DNA from: Portulaca oleracea
Lineage: Eukaryota > Streptophyta > Magnoliopsida > Caryophyllales > Portulacaceae
DNA: 64,000 nucleotides
Reading direction: 5' to 3'
Assembly: GCA_029582165.1 (NCBI GenBank)
Contig: CM055870.1
Location: 44,596,513-44,660,512, forward strand
In this document: one piece after another, positions 10,210 to 22,541 of the stretch
Numbering within the stretch: position 1 is the stretch's first letter
How the letters are laid out: every line of letters begins with the position of its first letter
Notes under the pieces: model-generated
Database searches by the model: none
What the model saw: the letters and a program-made list of their open reading frames with translations, nothing else
Told to the model about the DNA's origin: nothing
Program-made: the position numbers and the translations under genes

Positions 10210-12005
10210 TGGATCCAAATTGCCTCATGCGAATCCAGGTGTGTCTTTTCCTTTTTCCCTCCCCTTTTGTATGTAGTCTTGTGTTTGGCGATTTCTGGAA
10301 CATTGAATCTCGTAGATGGTCATGCTTGTATGAACCATCATGGATCGATATAGCTTTGATGAGTGGTTGGTTTGGTTGGTCTGACCTTCCCAGTAATGAC
10401 TATAAGTTTTTGGTGTTTTGGCTTCTGGGTGATTATTTGAGTGCTTTGTAGTTAGATGTAAACATAGGGCTATCAGGTTGGTCTCAGAGCATTACTCTAC
10501 TCTTCCTTTGTCTTACCATATCGAGTTTTGACTGTATGTTGTATGGTGGAGGGAGTTGTTGTAATCTTCCCGTCACAACAATCTGGAATTGGTATCCTCT
10601 CTTGTTTTGTGGTACTAATGTTGATTCTATTCCAAGTTGAGTTAAAATATATGAGGAGTTGGCTAAATTGCGCTGGAAGAACACCCTTTATGAACATCTG
10701 TATCTGTTATATTGTAAGTTGTTGGATTTCACAGTTTGAGAATGTGTTTAAGAACGAATGTGGGTTAAGATCTATGATGACCTGGCTGAATTTCTCTTAC
10801 AGGACACCCTTTCGAAACTTCTTTACCAAAAAGAATGATGTTCTTGTCCAAAGTATCTGTGGGGGAAACCTAAGGTTAATTTTCTTTCAACCTTGCCAAC
10901 CCCTGGACTGTAAGTTTGCATATGGGTTTAAGGGTCGGCGGCGGTTGAAATTAATAACCATCGAGTCCCTTTGTCGGCATGGGTTATGGCTCAGGCTCTT
11001 GTATGTTGGTTGCGGCTTTGGGAGTTTCCCCGCCTGTAGTACTAAAGGCCAAGTGTTCTTTTGGGGTGTGTGCTTTTATGGTGTGTTTTCATATGTTGTT
11101 ATCTTTCATGTCTTCAGTCTTGAATGTTGGCCTTTAGTTCACCTATGTTGTAATATAATGGTTATTAATGCAAGTTGTCTGGTTTATTTACTGAGTGCCA
11201 ATACAAAGCTAACTTGTTTGTTAAATCTTACAAGAATAAGGTTGAATGTATGTAAAGAAATTCATGTTATGATGCTGCTTTATTTTCAGCCCTCTTTTTT
11301 AAATCATGCCAAGGGTGGGATGAATCACTGGCAACTAGATTCTCAATCTAGCCATCCCCTGGTATGGAATTTGCTAATTAAATACAATGGAATGAGGCGA
11401 TTGATTCTAGTTATCATGGGGTTCACATCCTTGGACAGTGCTAAGGGGGTGATGACCACTGGGAACCCCCAAGGAAATGTCAAGGAGGATTGTCGGATTT
11501 GGCAGGGGAGTTGGCAAACTGAGACAATGGGTTTTCATGACCTTGCAGAGAATCGAATTTTAATAAAGTGGTTTCTTGTTTTTGCTTATAACAAGCTTCA
11601 TTGGTTCAATCTCAGTAGGAACATCAGGTCAACCATAATCTAGAGGAGGCAAAGTGTAAGGAGCAGGAGTTCTTCAAGTGTTCCCATGGTGGTCAAGGAC
11701 ATCAAATATTGTATTGATCAGGACTGTAATTCAAAATCCACATTGTATTTGTGGTTAATTTTTATGTCCATGACAGGGCTTGAATTTGTAAGTAGCCACC
11801 AAGTGTTTATTAGTCTTATAATGGCGAGTGTAACGGTCCTCTCACGAGTACCTTACCAAGGCCTTTTATCGACAAGCCATGCTTTGACATGGAGAGATCA
11901 CAAACCCAAATGGCGTACTGTACTTGGTGTTGAAGTGATCGGTATTACAGACACGCTAATTGGTCTAAACCAAAGGAACCATCTAGTAAATAATAACATA
12001 TTTTT
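10210..12005 (+). other. Unresolved 5' part of the LINE (possible ORF1 relic)
   Basis: A 371-codon open frame (10528-11643) is rich in Cys/Leu/Val with no recognisable domain, and I do not regard it as a proven gene. Short pieces such as WVKIYDDLAEF near 10765 vaguely resemble the DUF4283 region of plant LINE ORF1. The 107-codon frame 11686-12009 ends exactly at the ORF2 start with an ATGA overlap, which supports it as the ORF1 tail. Confidence 0.35.
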
Positions 12006-15000
12006 ATGAAAATCATAGCTTGGAATGTTGGGGGGGGGGGGAGGAGCAAAAATCCTTGGTGAATTAAAAACCTTGATAAGAAATCACGAACCAAATATTC
12101 TTTTTGTAACCGAAACAATTGACAAATGAGGTGAATTCTCTCAGAACTATAAAACAATTGGGGTTTGAACAATTTGACTTTATCTCCCACCAAAATCACT
12201 CGGGGGGAATATGGGCTCTCTGAGATATTAAAAACATCCATGCAACTACCTTGTCTAAAGAGGATCGAGCAATTCACCTACTTGTCCATGACCCCTCTAT
12301 TAAAAGAAATTGTATAATATCAGGAGTTTACGGGTCAGCTTAGATATGACCTATAAGGAGAATTTCTGGAACAACTTACGTCTTAAAAATCCAGTTTTTG
12401 ATCTTCCTTGGTGTATAATAGGGGATTTGAATGAACTAGAGAAAACAGAGGATAAGAAAGGGGGCGTAACTCCTAGTCTTTCTAGATTTAGTAGACTGAA
12501 TGAGTTCTTGATGAACATAAATGGTGAATCAGCTGCTGTGAACGAACATCCATTTACACAGAAAAAACGCATAAATGGTACATGGATCTTAGAAAAGTTG
12601 GACCGAGCGATAGTGAGAAATGATTTCGCGACTTTATATCCGGAAATAATTACAATTTACAGCACACGGTACTTTCATCTTCTCGGACCATTGCTCGATT
12701 ATCCTTACTACCTAGAACATGGTACAAAATCCTAGAATCTATCCTTTCAGATACCAAAATTTTTGAGGGCATTACAGTCAAATGATGGAAATTACTAGGA
12801 AAAATTGGAAAAAACTCGTTTAAGGAACTGCAATGTTCCAAATAGCTCAAAAATTGAAAGGTTTAAAAAAAGAATTTAGATGTTGGTCAAAGTCCCAATT
12901 TGGAAATCATCAAAACAAATTGGAACAAAATCTTAGGAAAATTGAGGAAATAGAAACTAAATTGTTGGATCAGCTCCGGAGCGTAAGGTTGAACCAATGG
13001 CTGGGAAGAATGATAAAACAAAGGGAGAAATTACTTTTGTTTAATCAAAAATTATGGGGCAAACTCGCTAGGAAAGATTGGCTTACTAAGGGTGATCGCA
13101 ACTCGACATTTTTTCAAAGAGTGGCGAAAGGACGAAAGAAAAGGCAACCAATAACTAGGATTAAAAATGACCTAGGATTATGGGTGGAGAATAGCGAGGA
13201 AATTGGTCATAAGTTTGTTACGGATTACAAAAATAGATTCACATCTCAATGTGGAACACCTGTCGATTTCACTTATGATGTTCCTAAGTTAATTTCAGAT
13301 GATGAAAATAGTCTTCTTACTACATTACCCCTAGAGAATGAGATAAAACATGCCCTTTTTGAAATTAATCCGACCAAAATGCCAGGTCCGGATGGGTATG
13401 GAGCGGGCTTCTTCCAAAAAGCTTGGGAGGTCATCAAGGGAGATATAATTAAAGGAATCCAAGATTTTTTTGTCACTGGAAAATTACTGAAAGAATTCAA
13501 TCATTCATTTATTACCCTGGTGCCAAAAATAGACAACCCTACGCTGACAAGTCATTTCAGACCAATTAGTCTTTGCAACACTTTCTACAAAATCATTATA
13601 AATATTCTAGTCAATCGACTACGATCCCTACTTGGAAACATAATTTCACTGTTTCAAAGTGCTTTCATCTCTGGAAGATCCATTCATAACAACATTTTAC
13701 TAACCCACGAAAGAATGCATAAGTTCAAGGATCGTAGGAAAAAAATAGTCTGGTTAGCGGTAAAATTGGATATGGAAAAGGCTTATGGCCGCATTGAGTG
13801 GGATTTCCTTAAAATTGTGTTACCGAAATCGGGAATCTGTAGCAAATGGATTGGTCTAGTAGAGCAATGTATCTCTACAGTAACATATTCACTTCTTAAT
13901 AATGGTACCCCATATGGGTTTTTCAGACCTTCAAGGGGTCTCACACAAGGCGACCCTCTGTCACCATATCTTTTCATCTTATGTATGAACATTCTTAGTG
14001 GCAGATTGCAGTAGGAAATGGCCATCAGAAAATCGAGTATTGGAATTCAGTTAGCCCCACAAACAAATAAAATCTCCTGCCTCTTCTTCGTGGATGACAA
14101 CCTCTTATTTTGTAAAGCAACCACAGAAACATCGTTCCGTCTTAAGAACATCCTCCAGAGGTTCTGTGAGGTGTCTGGTTAGATGGTGAATTTTCATAAA
14201 TCCACCTTAGTCTTTTCTAAGAACACCCCTAGGTCCCTTCAAGAAAATATCAAAGGTATCTTTAACATCCTAGTGGCAGAATCAATAGGAAAATATTTGG
14301 GGTGTGGCATGACATCAGGACGACTAAAGAGAAACCGATTCTCTGATGTTATTCAAAAGCAACAGATAGAATGTCAGCATGGAAAGCAAATTCTCTTTCC
14401 AAAACAGGAAGGGTTGTGTTAATTCAAGCGAACCTAGAATCTTTACCAGCACATACAATGCAATGTTTTAAACTATCTACGTAGGCCTGCAATGCTCTGG
14501 ATAGCATTAATCGGAACTTCTTCTGGAAAAAATATCAAAATAAAAAAAGGATGCCAATGGTGGCGTAGAATACCATCTGTACTCCAAAAGAGTATGGGGG
14601 GTTAGGTCTACGAAAAGCGGAAGACATTAATATGGCATCTCAGTGTAAATTGCCTTGGAAGGTATTAAATGAGGAAGGATTGTGGGCCAGTTTTCTGAGG
14701 AAAAAGTATCTCCGGAATAGGGAGTTCTTAGAAATCAGCCCTAGAGCCCAAGGCTCACCTGTCTCGAAGACCATTCTTCAAACTAGAGCCATTTTGACAA
14801 AAGGATTGAGATGGATCCTAGGAAACGCTAAAAGCAGTAAATTTTGGAAGGATAGATGGTGTGACGACCAAATTATTTTGAAGATGAGCAACCCTGAAAG
14901 TGTGACTATAGAGAATTTGGACATCACGGTAGATAATTTTATTAGTCCGGAAAGGACTTGGAATCTGGCAAGACTCAGAGAAGTTACTAATGACATGACA

Positions 15001-16039
15001 GTGTTACAAAAAATTTTAGGTACTCCAATTCCATATGGAGACACTAGAGACGAAGTCTGTTGGGGGCTAACAGGTTCGGGGAATTTTTCGACAAAAACTG
15101 CGACAAGGATTACGCAACATTGCGATGGTTGGTTGCAAAAATGGGAGTACAAATGGATCTGGAAATTAGACATACCACCGAAGATGAAAATATTTCTGTG
15201 GCAAGGTCTTAAAAATGTGTTTCCCGCTAGAGGAAATCTTTTTCAGAGAGGGATTAACCTGGAACTACTTTGCCTTACATGGAAGGAGGAGATTGAGACT
15301 AATGACAATATTTTCTGGGATGGTTATTTTGCAAATCGAGTTTGAGAGTTAGCCAATCAACATAATTGGCTAGACTCTAGGTCCCCGAGTTATTCGGGGC
15401 CAATATTTCCGAGGTTGATCAATTTTTGGAAAAATAGTGTTGGTGAAGAAAAAGTTAATCATGGTGCTATCCTGCTTTGGACACTTTGGAAAAGCAGGAA
15501 TGATACAATTTTTAGAGGCATCATACATAATTCGCTTGGAAACTTAATCCAAGCTAAAAAAACAAGTGGCGGAATGAAAAATCTGAAACTTGTTAGATGC
15601 AAAGGGCAGGGAGGCTAGGTACAATTCAAATCACAGGTTGTCTACTAATAAAATTGTGAGTTGGCAGACACCCCCCAGACGCAACATCAAATTAAACTTC
15701 GACGGTTCCCGCAACCAATCGTCGGCAGCAGGCGGTTATATTCTTCGAGATTGGAGGGGAGTGGTGATCCAAGTGGGGGCTGCAAGTTATGGAGACTCCC
15801 CAAGTATCGTTGCAGAAGCAAGAGCAATGCATGATGGGTTAAAAGAAGCTATTGAGTTAGGCTATTCTCACATTGTTGTGGACGGTGACAACCTGGTTGT
15901 GACTCAAGCCGTTCCAGGTAATTTTGCGATTCCGTGGCAAATCAGAAGTTTGGTGAACGACATCCGTCTACTACTCTCAAAGTGCAGTTGGAGTAATATT
16001 TCCCATATTTATAGAGAAGCAAATAGTGCAGCTGAATGA
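12006..16039 (+). pseudogene. LINE ORF2: endonuclease, reverse transcriptase, zf-RVT, RNase H (broken)
   Basis: Start MKIIAWNV at 12006 is the usual AP-endonuclease opening, followed by a 12-G run (12030-12041) and several frame changes. Endonuclease continues with GDLNEL near 12420 and an LDRAIV block. The reverse transcriptase ORF (12833-14014) holds KMPGPDGYG, FRPISLCN, KLDMEKAYGRIEW and GLTQGDPLSPYLF; it ends at TAG 14012. The catalytic LFFVDD lies in another frame at 14081-14098 with both aspartates intact. The zf-RVT region has KTATRITQHCDGW and PPKMKIFLWQGL. RNase H (from about 15670) keeps LNFDGS, AEARAMHDGL and VVDGDN, but the terminal ANSAADWL-type motif is cut by TGA at 16037-16039, probably Trp to stop. 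It would nick target DNA and reverse-transcribe its own RNA; this copy is dead. Confidence 0.82.
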
Positions 16040-16659
16040 CTTTAAAAAAAAATGTCATAACTGTCCAGTGGCTGAAAATGGGAAGTATATAGATGATAGG
16101 GAGTTCAAGGATATTTTGTATGCTGATAGGATGGGACAGTTTCTTGTAAGAAGAAATCGCTAACATCCTTCTGTAACGCCCCGGAAATTCAATTATAAAA
16201 AGTCACAGTCAAACTAACGTTAACAGACAAAACTTAGCGGAAGACTTCAAATTTAGTTTGGGCGTCACTGCCGTATCCCCGAAGGAATACAAGGCGAGAA
16301 AGGAAAACACAACTTTCTGCTAACGGTAACTACTAACAACTCAAAACAAAACTTTAAGATTTCATAACGAAAACAATATAAAAAGATTCAAGGACTTCTA
16401 GACTCGTCGTCCTCACTTCTAATTCCCGTCCCCAGCATTTAGATCTTCACCTGAAAACAAAACATTTCAAAAATGAGGGGGAAATCTCAATAATGTCTAC
16501 CCCTAACGTTTAAAACAATTTAAGTTCATTTCAATTCATTTTAGGGAGAGGGATCGAATCAAACGTTTTACAAACCTTTAATCCCAAACTGTTTCCTCAA
16601 CCCATCCAATCCATATTTTTATTTGCGGGCGGGATACCAAATCCCTTAAAGTAACATTG

Positions 16660-16802
16660 CCTACCAAAGGCATCAAGAACATCGCCTACCAAAGGCATAA
16701 ATAATATCGCCCACCAAAGGCATCAAAACATCGCCTACCAAAGGCATCAAGAACATCGCCCACCAAAGGCATAAATAATATCGCCTACCAAAGGCATCAA
16801 AA
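16660..16802 (-). repeat. Six-unit short hairpin repeat inside LTR copy A
   Basis: Six copies of a TCGCCTACCAAAGGCAT-type unit are spaced about 24 bp apart. Each can form a small hairpin (GCCT...AGGC). The array corresponds to 54010-54149 in copy B. Confidence 0.8.
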
Positions 16803-18639
16803 TTCTATCCTATATCAGGGAAGGAAGCCCTGATCTCCTGGTCCATAACCCTGCAGGTTGTTACACCTGCACAACAGGTTATCCCCCGAAACCCGCTTAA
16901 CGTTTCCACTTGAATTATTTATACAATTTTCAAACTCAACTCACGACTCTCAAGTCAAACCATCCCAAGTTATCAAAACCATTAACAAAACTTCGAATAA
17001 AAGACCATCAAATTTCTCAACTCAAATAAACCAAGATCACAATCGAATCAAAAAGATTATCAAAACAGATGGTCGTATTTCCACAAAAGTCCCCTTTCGG
17101 GATGCAATTCTCAAAATAGATTATAAAACATCAAAACACATTTAAAGAGCATCCCGATGGGGATTAGAGCATAGACAATTACCTGAATAACGTCACAGTA
17201 CAGCAATAAGGAGAACACACTTGAGCTCACTATCGTCACGCACTAACTCGGGCCTAGAATAAGAATAATTATCTAATCAAAACGCGTTCTAACAAAGTTA
17301 GTATTACTATTAACTACCTAACCCATCCTCTAGGAACACTTAGGTTCCTATCATTTATGATTTACACTTAACACACTCAAGGAATTATATAACAAGTTCA
17401 CACATAAAATTTACTCAACAATTTTCATAAATAAAAGCAAGCAGCGGACAGATTGCAACGTTCACATAAAACGGGTCACAACTCGACTTCTCGACATCCT
17501 ATGGGTCTGGTTCTGGACTTTTCGGAAACCTCGGGATGTCTACTAAAACTTCTATGTTGATGACGAAGCCCATATCAGTCCGGAAGGACTCTAAAAACAC
17601 CCATCTTCCCAATTGGTCCAGATCTCACAGGTTCTGGTAAAAAGGTTATAACTCGGGTTATACAAATCAAACGTTCGATCCGTAAAATTCCTATGGTTCC
17701 TAACATCTGAGGGAACCTGCATTTAAAAGGGTTCTGTCAAAGAGTGACTATACTAATCGTGGCAACCCGATCTTTAGACACTAACAAAACTGTCCCGTTA
17801 CCGGTGCTTAATAAATTTGTAATTTCGGTTCTCACTTTTACCAATTGATCTCCGGGTTCTAATTTGGGCTCAAAACAGTAACTAGGGTCTAAGGTATAAA
17901 GTCCAACTTAACTTAGGTCCAACAATTAAACTTTTAACATTAACCCAATTTAGAAAACATGGAAACACTTTACTAATTTTAATCAATCCTAAAAACAAAC
18001 AAGAAATATAACACTTTAAACATGAATTATTTACAAGGTTATAAATAAGAAGCAAGAATTTCAAAGAACAATAAAAGGTGGTTAAACATGTGGTTTCTTT
18101 AATCAAGATTCAAGGAGGTCTTTAGGAAATATAACATAAGGTATAATATGACAAGTAACTACTAATCAAGAAAAACCCAACAACCAATTCTTTTACTAAC
18201 TAAAACAAAAATTCAAGAATCAAGAAAGACTTAAAGAACATGTAATATTTAACAAGAAACCTAATTGATTTTCAAGAATCAAGATTTAACAAGAAACGAA
18301 TTACTAACAAAGATTGAATCTAAATTAAACAACCTAATTTGTCAATCAAGAATTTAACCTAGATGTTACACTTTCCAATTTCGTGCATATAATAATATAG
18401 TGATCTAACCTAATATGATTTATAAGGAATATAAAGAACTATAAAGAAACACCTTTAAACCTAATAACCAACTATTACAACTTAATCTAATTACAATTTA
18501 GAACATAAAATTACATATAACAAATAAACAAATTACACATAACAATTAACAATTTACACATAATTACAACCAAGAAAAACATACAAATAATTTTCCCTAA
18601 ATTACAAAATTACAGAAATAACAATAATAAAACTGATAA

Positions 18640-18663
18640 TAATATTAATAATAATAATAATAA
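18640..18663. repeat. (TAA)n microsatellite in LTR copy A
   Basis: A short AAT-repeat run. A similar run lies at about 19361-19387. Confidence 0.8.
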
Positions 18664-19584
18664 TATTTCAAAAACAGAATAATAAAGGAAAAAGAAAACA
18701 ATTAGGGTTAGGGTTTTAGGGTTTACGTAGGGTTTTGTAGGGGGGTTTCTTGGCGGTTTTCCGATCGTGACGGAGGTCGTGGATGTTGGCGCGCTGGTCG
18801 AGGTCGGTCGGTGGCGGCAGCAGGCGGCGCCAGAGTGTTGGTGGCGCGGTTCGAATCTCGACAAGAGGGTTCGTGACGACAACAACAAAGAAGAACTCGG
18901 TTTCCACCGCTTGCCATCGAGCGACGATTTCCGGCGATGCGGCGGTGTCCCAGAGGCGGCAGCGAGGAGGTGGTCGACGTTGGTGGTGGTTGCCTGGGCC
19001 GAGTGCGAAGCAGAGGCAGGGGGAAAGAGAGAAAAAGAGAGAAAAAGGGAGATCGAGAGAGAGAGAGAGGAGGGGCGGTGGTTGCGGTGGACGGCGGTGG
19101 CTGCGGCAGTGGTCGACTAGTGGGGGCGCCTGCTGGTGGCACGGCCCGACTGGCTGGGCGGACGGCAGAGAGAAGGGAGGGAGAGAGGGGTGTAGGGTTA
19201 GGGTTTGAGAGATATTAGGGTTTGAGAGACAGGGATGGGTTTTTATATCATCTAACAATTAAGGTCCACTAAACACTCTTAATCCTTACCCAACCCAAAA
19301 CAATCAAAACAATTAAAAACTGATTTTTCTAAAAAAAAAATAACTAATAATACTAATAACAATAATAATAATAATAATAATAATAATATAATCACATAGC
19401 AAATAATATTCACGTAATTAATCACATAACTCAATAATATTAATAGTAATACTAATAATAAAAAGAGTAAAACTAATAATACTAAACCCATGAAATTACC
19501 GATATACCCTTGTTAGTCTCTCACGATCCTACGAGCTCAAGTGTTAGCAAAATAAAACAAAAACGAATAATAATAAATAACAAA

Positions 19585-20592
19585 TGGGATCCCAGACCAT
19601 AGGATTGGAGCTACAAGTTCTCATCGGGACCTACTTCGGGCCTTCAAAAGGGTTCGGAGTCATTAGGAAAGAATAAGCGGAAAAGGGTCAACGTGGGTCG
19701 TCGGAATGGACGCGCCTTCACTCTGTGGGTCATAACTCCTACAATATAACTAGTATTGGTCTCAAATTTCGGGAGCATAAAGTACACACCGCGAACTTTT
19801 CGTCGATATCTTACGGGCCTAAAATGGAATCCGGATGAAGAAGTTATGCGCGTTTGAAGTCGGCAGAAAAACTGCCCCAGAAGGCAGCCGCGTCCGCGAC
19901 ACATACAATCGGCCCCGCGACCATCTTCTGCCCAGATGATGATGCTGCGTCAAGAAGGGTGTCGTGCCCAAGTCAGCTTCTATCATGCCCGCAACCCCTT
20001 TCGGCCAGCGACGGTTTGTGGCGGACAGTAGCGCGTCGCGCTCGCGACCTTCCGTGTCGCGCCCGCGACGTCCCATTCCTGCGTGTGATTTCCGGCCCAA
20101 AACGTTGCGTTTTGTTTATTTTTTTCCCAATACTATATATACCCCCTCCCTTGGCATTGTTGGGGAGTTTTTTTAGCTGAATTGAATTGTAATGCTTGGC
20201 ATTGTAGGGTTCTCCCTTGTTTCCTAAAAAATCTTGTTCTTACCTATTCCTTTTGTGGATGGTGGTATTAGCAAGTTATTCCTTGTGATTATTTAGTGGA
20301 TTACCTTGGATAATCATGGTAGGGTGTTAGATTTTGATGGTGGATTATCCTTTATCCAAAATCATATCCAATCCCCTTTGGTGTTCAAGGTTTATGTTCT
20401 TGGTTGATTTTGATTATTATTCAAGTTCTTGGTTAATATTGTTATGATTCAAGCATGAGTGTTTGAGAGTTGCTTCATTCTCTCTCTATTCTATTGATTA
20501 TGGATGCTCAAGAGGTCTTTTCTCATCTTCTCTTCAAGAACTACTCAAGCTAAGTTTATTATTCGATCCACCGCGCATCGGGAACCGCTCCA
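19585..20592 (+). repeat. 5' LTR of the gag-only element (truncated)
   Basis: It aligns with 22979-24009 and ends AACCGCTCCA at 20592. Palindromes GTCGCGCTCGCGAC (20035-20048) and GTCGCGCCCGCGAC (20056-20069) lie upstream of a TATA-like ACTATATATA near 20131. Confidence 0.85.
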
Positions 20593-20594
20593 TT

Positions 20595-20612
20595 TGGTAT
20601 CAGAGCTCAAGG
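20595..20612 (+). other. Primer binding site, initiator tRNA-Met
   Basis: TGGTATCAGAGCTCAAGG begins two bases after the LTR end. Its first twelve bases match the standard plant iMet primer site. Confidence 0.88.
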
Positions 20613-20946
20613 TTTTTCATCTAGCTTGAGTTTTTTTTTTCCATTGTTCTTGCTAGTTTGTTCTCTATTATTGGATTTTGGTATTTTGATTGAAATATTG
20701 GTGTTCCCCATCCCTTGTGCCTCCAAGTGTATTGGAGAAGTTGTTACTGCTATTGTGTTTGTTGATTTTGATGCATATTGAAGCTTTGAGGAAGAGTTCG
20801 AAAATTGTGCCCGCAAAGTGTTTGATAAAATGCCCAAGTGAGAAAAACACAAAGAACCCTTAGCCAAACACAAGCCAACCACAAAAAAACCCCAAAACTC
20901 CACAAAATATCCCCAAACACATACCGTCCTTTACCCTTTCCTCGAT

Positions 20947-21858
20947 ATGGATGGACAAGCAAATTCCGATAGAGAGGAATCAAGCCACCGGAGTAGCCCT
21001 CAACTTCGGGCTATCGAGAACTTACTCGCCACCCATGACGAACGGTTCTCCACCATTGATCATACCCTTAATGCCATGGTGATGTGGTTGGACAACCTCG
21101 CCCCAAAGCGTCAAGTTCAACCCTAATATGAACGTCGGAGACTCGCACGAAGTCCTATCCGTCCTCCTCCCTCATACGAGTCGAGTGAGAATGATAGAGG
21201 CTCGTTTCAACACCATCATCGACGGGAAGCGGTTGAGAAGCCTCCACGGGATGAATTCCATGATATCAAAGTCAAAATTCCGAAATTCAATGGCTACACC
21301 GGCCCGGAAGACTATCGTAAATGGGTCCAAACCTTGGAGAGAATTTTTACAACTAAGGAGTATAGTGATGGACAAGTCATCAAAATTGCGAGATCGTAGC
21401 TCACTAATTCTGCATCTCTTTGGTTTACAACCGTCAAATTGGAAAGGACTATGGAAGGTCGATCGGAAATCACCTCATGGACAAGACTAAAGCGATTGAT
21501 GGATCGACAATTCTTGCCTAACATTTGCAAGCGTGAGGTTAACCATGAGGCCAAGTCATCACTTGGTGGGAATGGAAAAGTTAAGCAAGCAAAGGACGAT
21601 CTTATGGCCAACGAGGGAGCTTCCATTGAACCTTGGAAGACTTTCGAAGCTATTGTTGAAGCTCCATGCCACGAGAAGGTTGAGGAAAAAGATAGTTCCA
21701 TGAACGGGGTTAATGTCCTTGTGACCAATGAAGGGGAAAATCTTGAACTTTTGGTGCACATGGTAAGATTGATAAAGTTCCAAGCCAAGAGGAGGATGCG
21801 AACGTCGACCTTGCCCTTCCTCTCATCCTTTTTAAAGAACCCCAACAAGAAGCTCTGA
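20947..21858 (+). pseudogene. Gag remnant (retrotransposon gag family)
   Basis: One frame runs from MDGQANSDREES at 20947 to 21858 with two in-frame stops, TAA near 21124 and TAG near 21397. Between them is the conserved gag block KIPKFNGYTGPEDYRKWV, followed after the second stop by SASLWFTTV and RLMDRQFLP. These match the capsid region of gypsy gag proteins. An Arg/His/Pro-rich linker precedes the domain. The region after LP is acidic and unrecognised, and no CCHC knuckle is seen. The stops fit single C-to-T changes, so an intact relative could have supplied a ~300-residue Gag. Confidence 0.72.
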
Positions 21859-21902
21859 AGATCATCTCAACATCACTTTTTGAGGAGCCAAGCAACAACA
21901 AA

Positions 21903-22541
21903 ATGGCCACCAACACCTCTCATGGCTTGGTCATTTATGATCTTCCCAAGGAGAACGATGAGGTAACCCAAGACTCTTTGATTAAATTCGATGATGGGTG
22001 TACTTCGGAGTCTTTGATTAAATCGCATATGCTATTTGGAAGATATTGGTTGTTTAAGAGTGTTTGTTGGCGTGATAAGTTGTATGATGATTATTTGGTG
22101 TCGAAGTTTGATGATTCTCTATGCTTGAAGTGGCATGCTAGAAATCTTGGTGTTTTCTTGGTTCTAGGAGAGAAGTATAAGCTTCATGAAACCTTGATTC
22201 TAGCTCAACCCATCAGCTTATCGTTTGTGTCGTCCATCAATGAATATTGCTTACATGTTGGTCGTTGTGATGTGAATTATTTGAATATGCCATACATGAT
22301 ATTTAAGCGAAATTGGTTATTCGAGGATATGTTGTTGACTAGGAATAATGTGAAGTTCGAGATGCAATGTTTGTGGAATTGTATGTTGGGTGAAGATATG
22401 TTGGGTGAAGATCTTTTACTTGGCTTTGATTGCATGAATCCCTTAAACCCATATCAAAACAAAACCTGGGTGGGAAGTGAGTTCAGGAACCTCTTATCGA
22501 GTGAAACACGGGATGAGTGTGCTCTTGGTGAGGGCAAGTGA
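21903..22541 (+). CDS. Unrecognised ORF inside the gag-only element
   Basis: The 212-codon ORF starts MATNTSHGLVIYDLP. I do not recognise a domain. It contains a short internal repeat (DSLIKFDDG / ESLIKSHM; MLGEDMLGEDLL), many Trp/Tyr/Leu residues, and no catalytic pol motif. It occupies the place where protease-RT-integrase would be. Just downstream, sequence around 22760-22800 reads like the usual end of gypsy pol before the purine tract. It could be host DNA acquired by the element, or a remnant with scrambled reading frame. It may not be translated. Confidence 0.35.
   Translation: MATNTSHGLVIYDLPKENDEVTQDSLIKFDDGCTSESLIKSHMLFGRYWLFKSVCWRDKLYDDYLVSKFDDSLCLKWHARNLGVFLVLGEKYKLHETLILAQPISLSFVSSINEYCLHVGRCDVNYLNMPYMIFKRNWLFEDMLLTRNNVKFEMQCLWNCMLGEDMLGEDLLLGFDCMNPLNPYQNKTWVGSEFRNLLSSETRDECALGEGK

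Larger units (their letters stand above)
10210..16171 (+). mobile_element. Degenerate L1-type LINE with RNase H
   Basis: ORF2 domains run in order: endonuclease (from 12006), reverse transcriptase (12833-14160), zinc-binding zf-RVT region (14632-15345) and RNase H (15640-16039). All are broken by frameshifts and stops. The 5' side abuts the Athila-type LTR and the 3' side is cut at 16172 by another LTR, so no A-tail or TSD is visible. The Athila-type element may have inserted into this LINE, which would put the true 5' end left of the window. Confidence 0.8.
16172..19584 (-). repeat. Truncated LTR of a long-LTR gypsy family, copy A
   Basis: On the minus strand the last ~1.75 kb (17917 down to 16172) is very similar to 52889-54628 and ends GGGGCGTTACA, a typical Tekay/Del-like LTR end. 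The outermost 5' part (near 19480-19584) also resembles the start of copy B, but about 80 bp of its terminus is missing where it joins the next element. The middle (17918-19480) is unlike copy B. A TATA-like GATATAAAA lies at about 19250-19240 on the minus strand. Downstream of it is a GC-rich leader with CCCTAA and CT repeats (18720-19215). No pol is attached, so this is a solo or fragmentary LTR. ORFs in the GC-rich leader are not credible proteins. Confidence 0.75.

Noticed and set aside
10528..11643. 371-codon open frame on the plus strand
   Set aside because: Composition (Cys, Val, Leu, Trp-rich with no domain) is unlike LINE ORF1 or any protein I recognise. It is probably a chance frame in a decayed LINE, so I describe it only as part of the unresolved region.
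16660..16802. Regularly spaced repeats resembling a CRISPR array
   Set aside because: The spacers are themselves near-repeats, the genome is a plant, and the same array recurs in LTR copy B at the same relative place. It is an LTR tandem hairpin repeat.
18700..19215. Telomere-like CCCTAA/TTAGGG units
   Set aside because: Only a few scattered units occur, in a leader context; plant telomeres need long CCCTAAA arrays. Treated as leader sequence.
18610..19258. Overlapping long ORFs in the GC-rich island
   Set aside because: They are open on both strands and in several frames, low in complexity (Arg/Gly/Pro/Ser), and lie in an LTR leader. They are composition artefacts.
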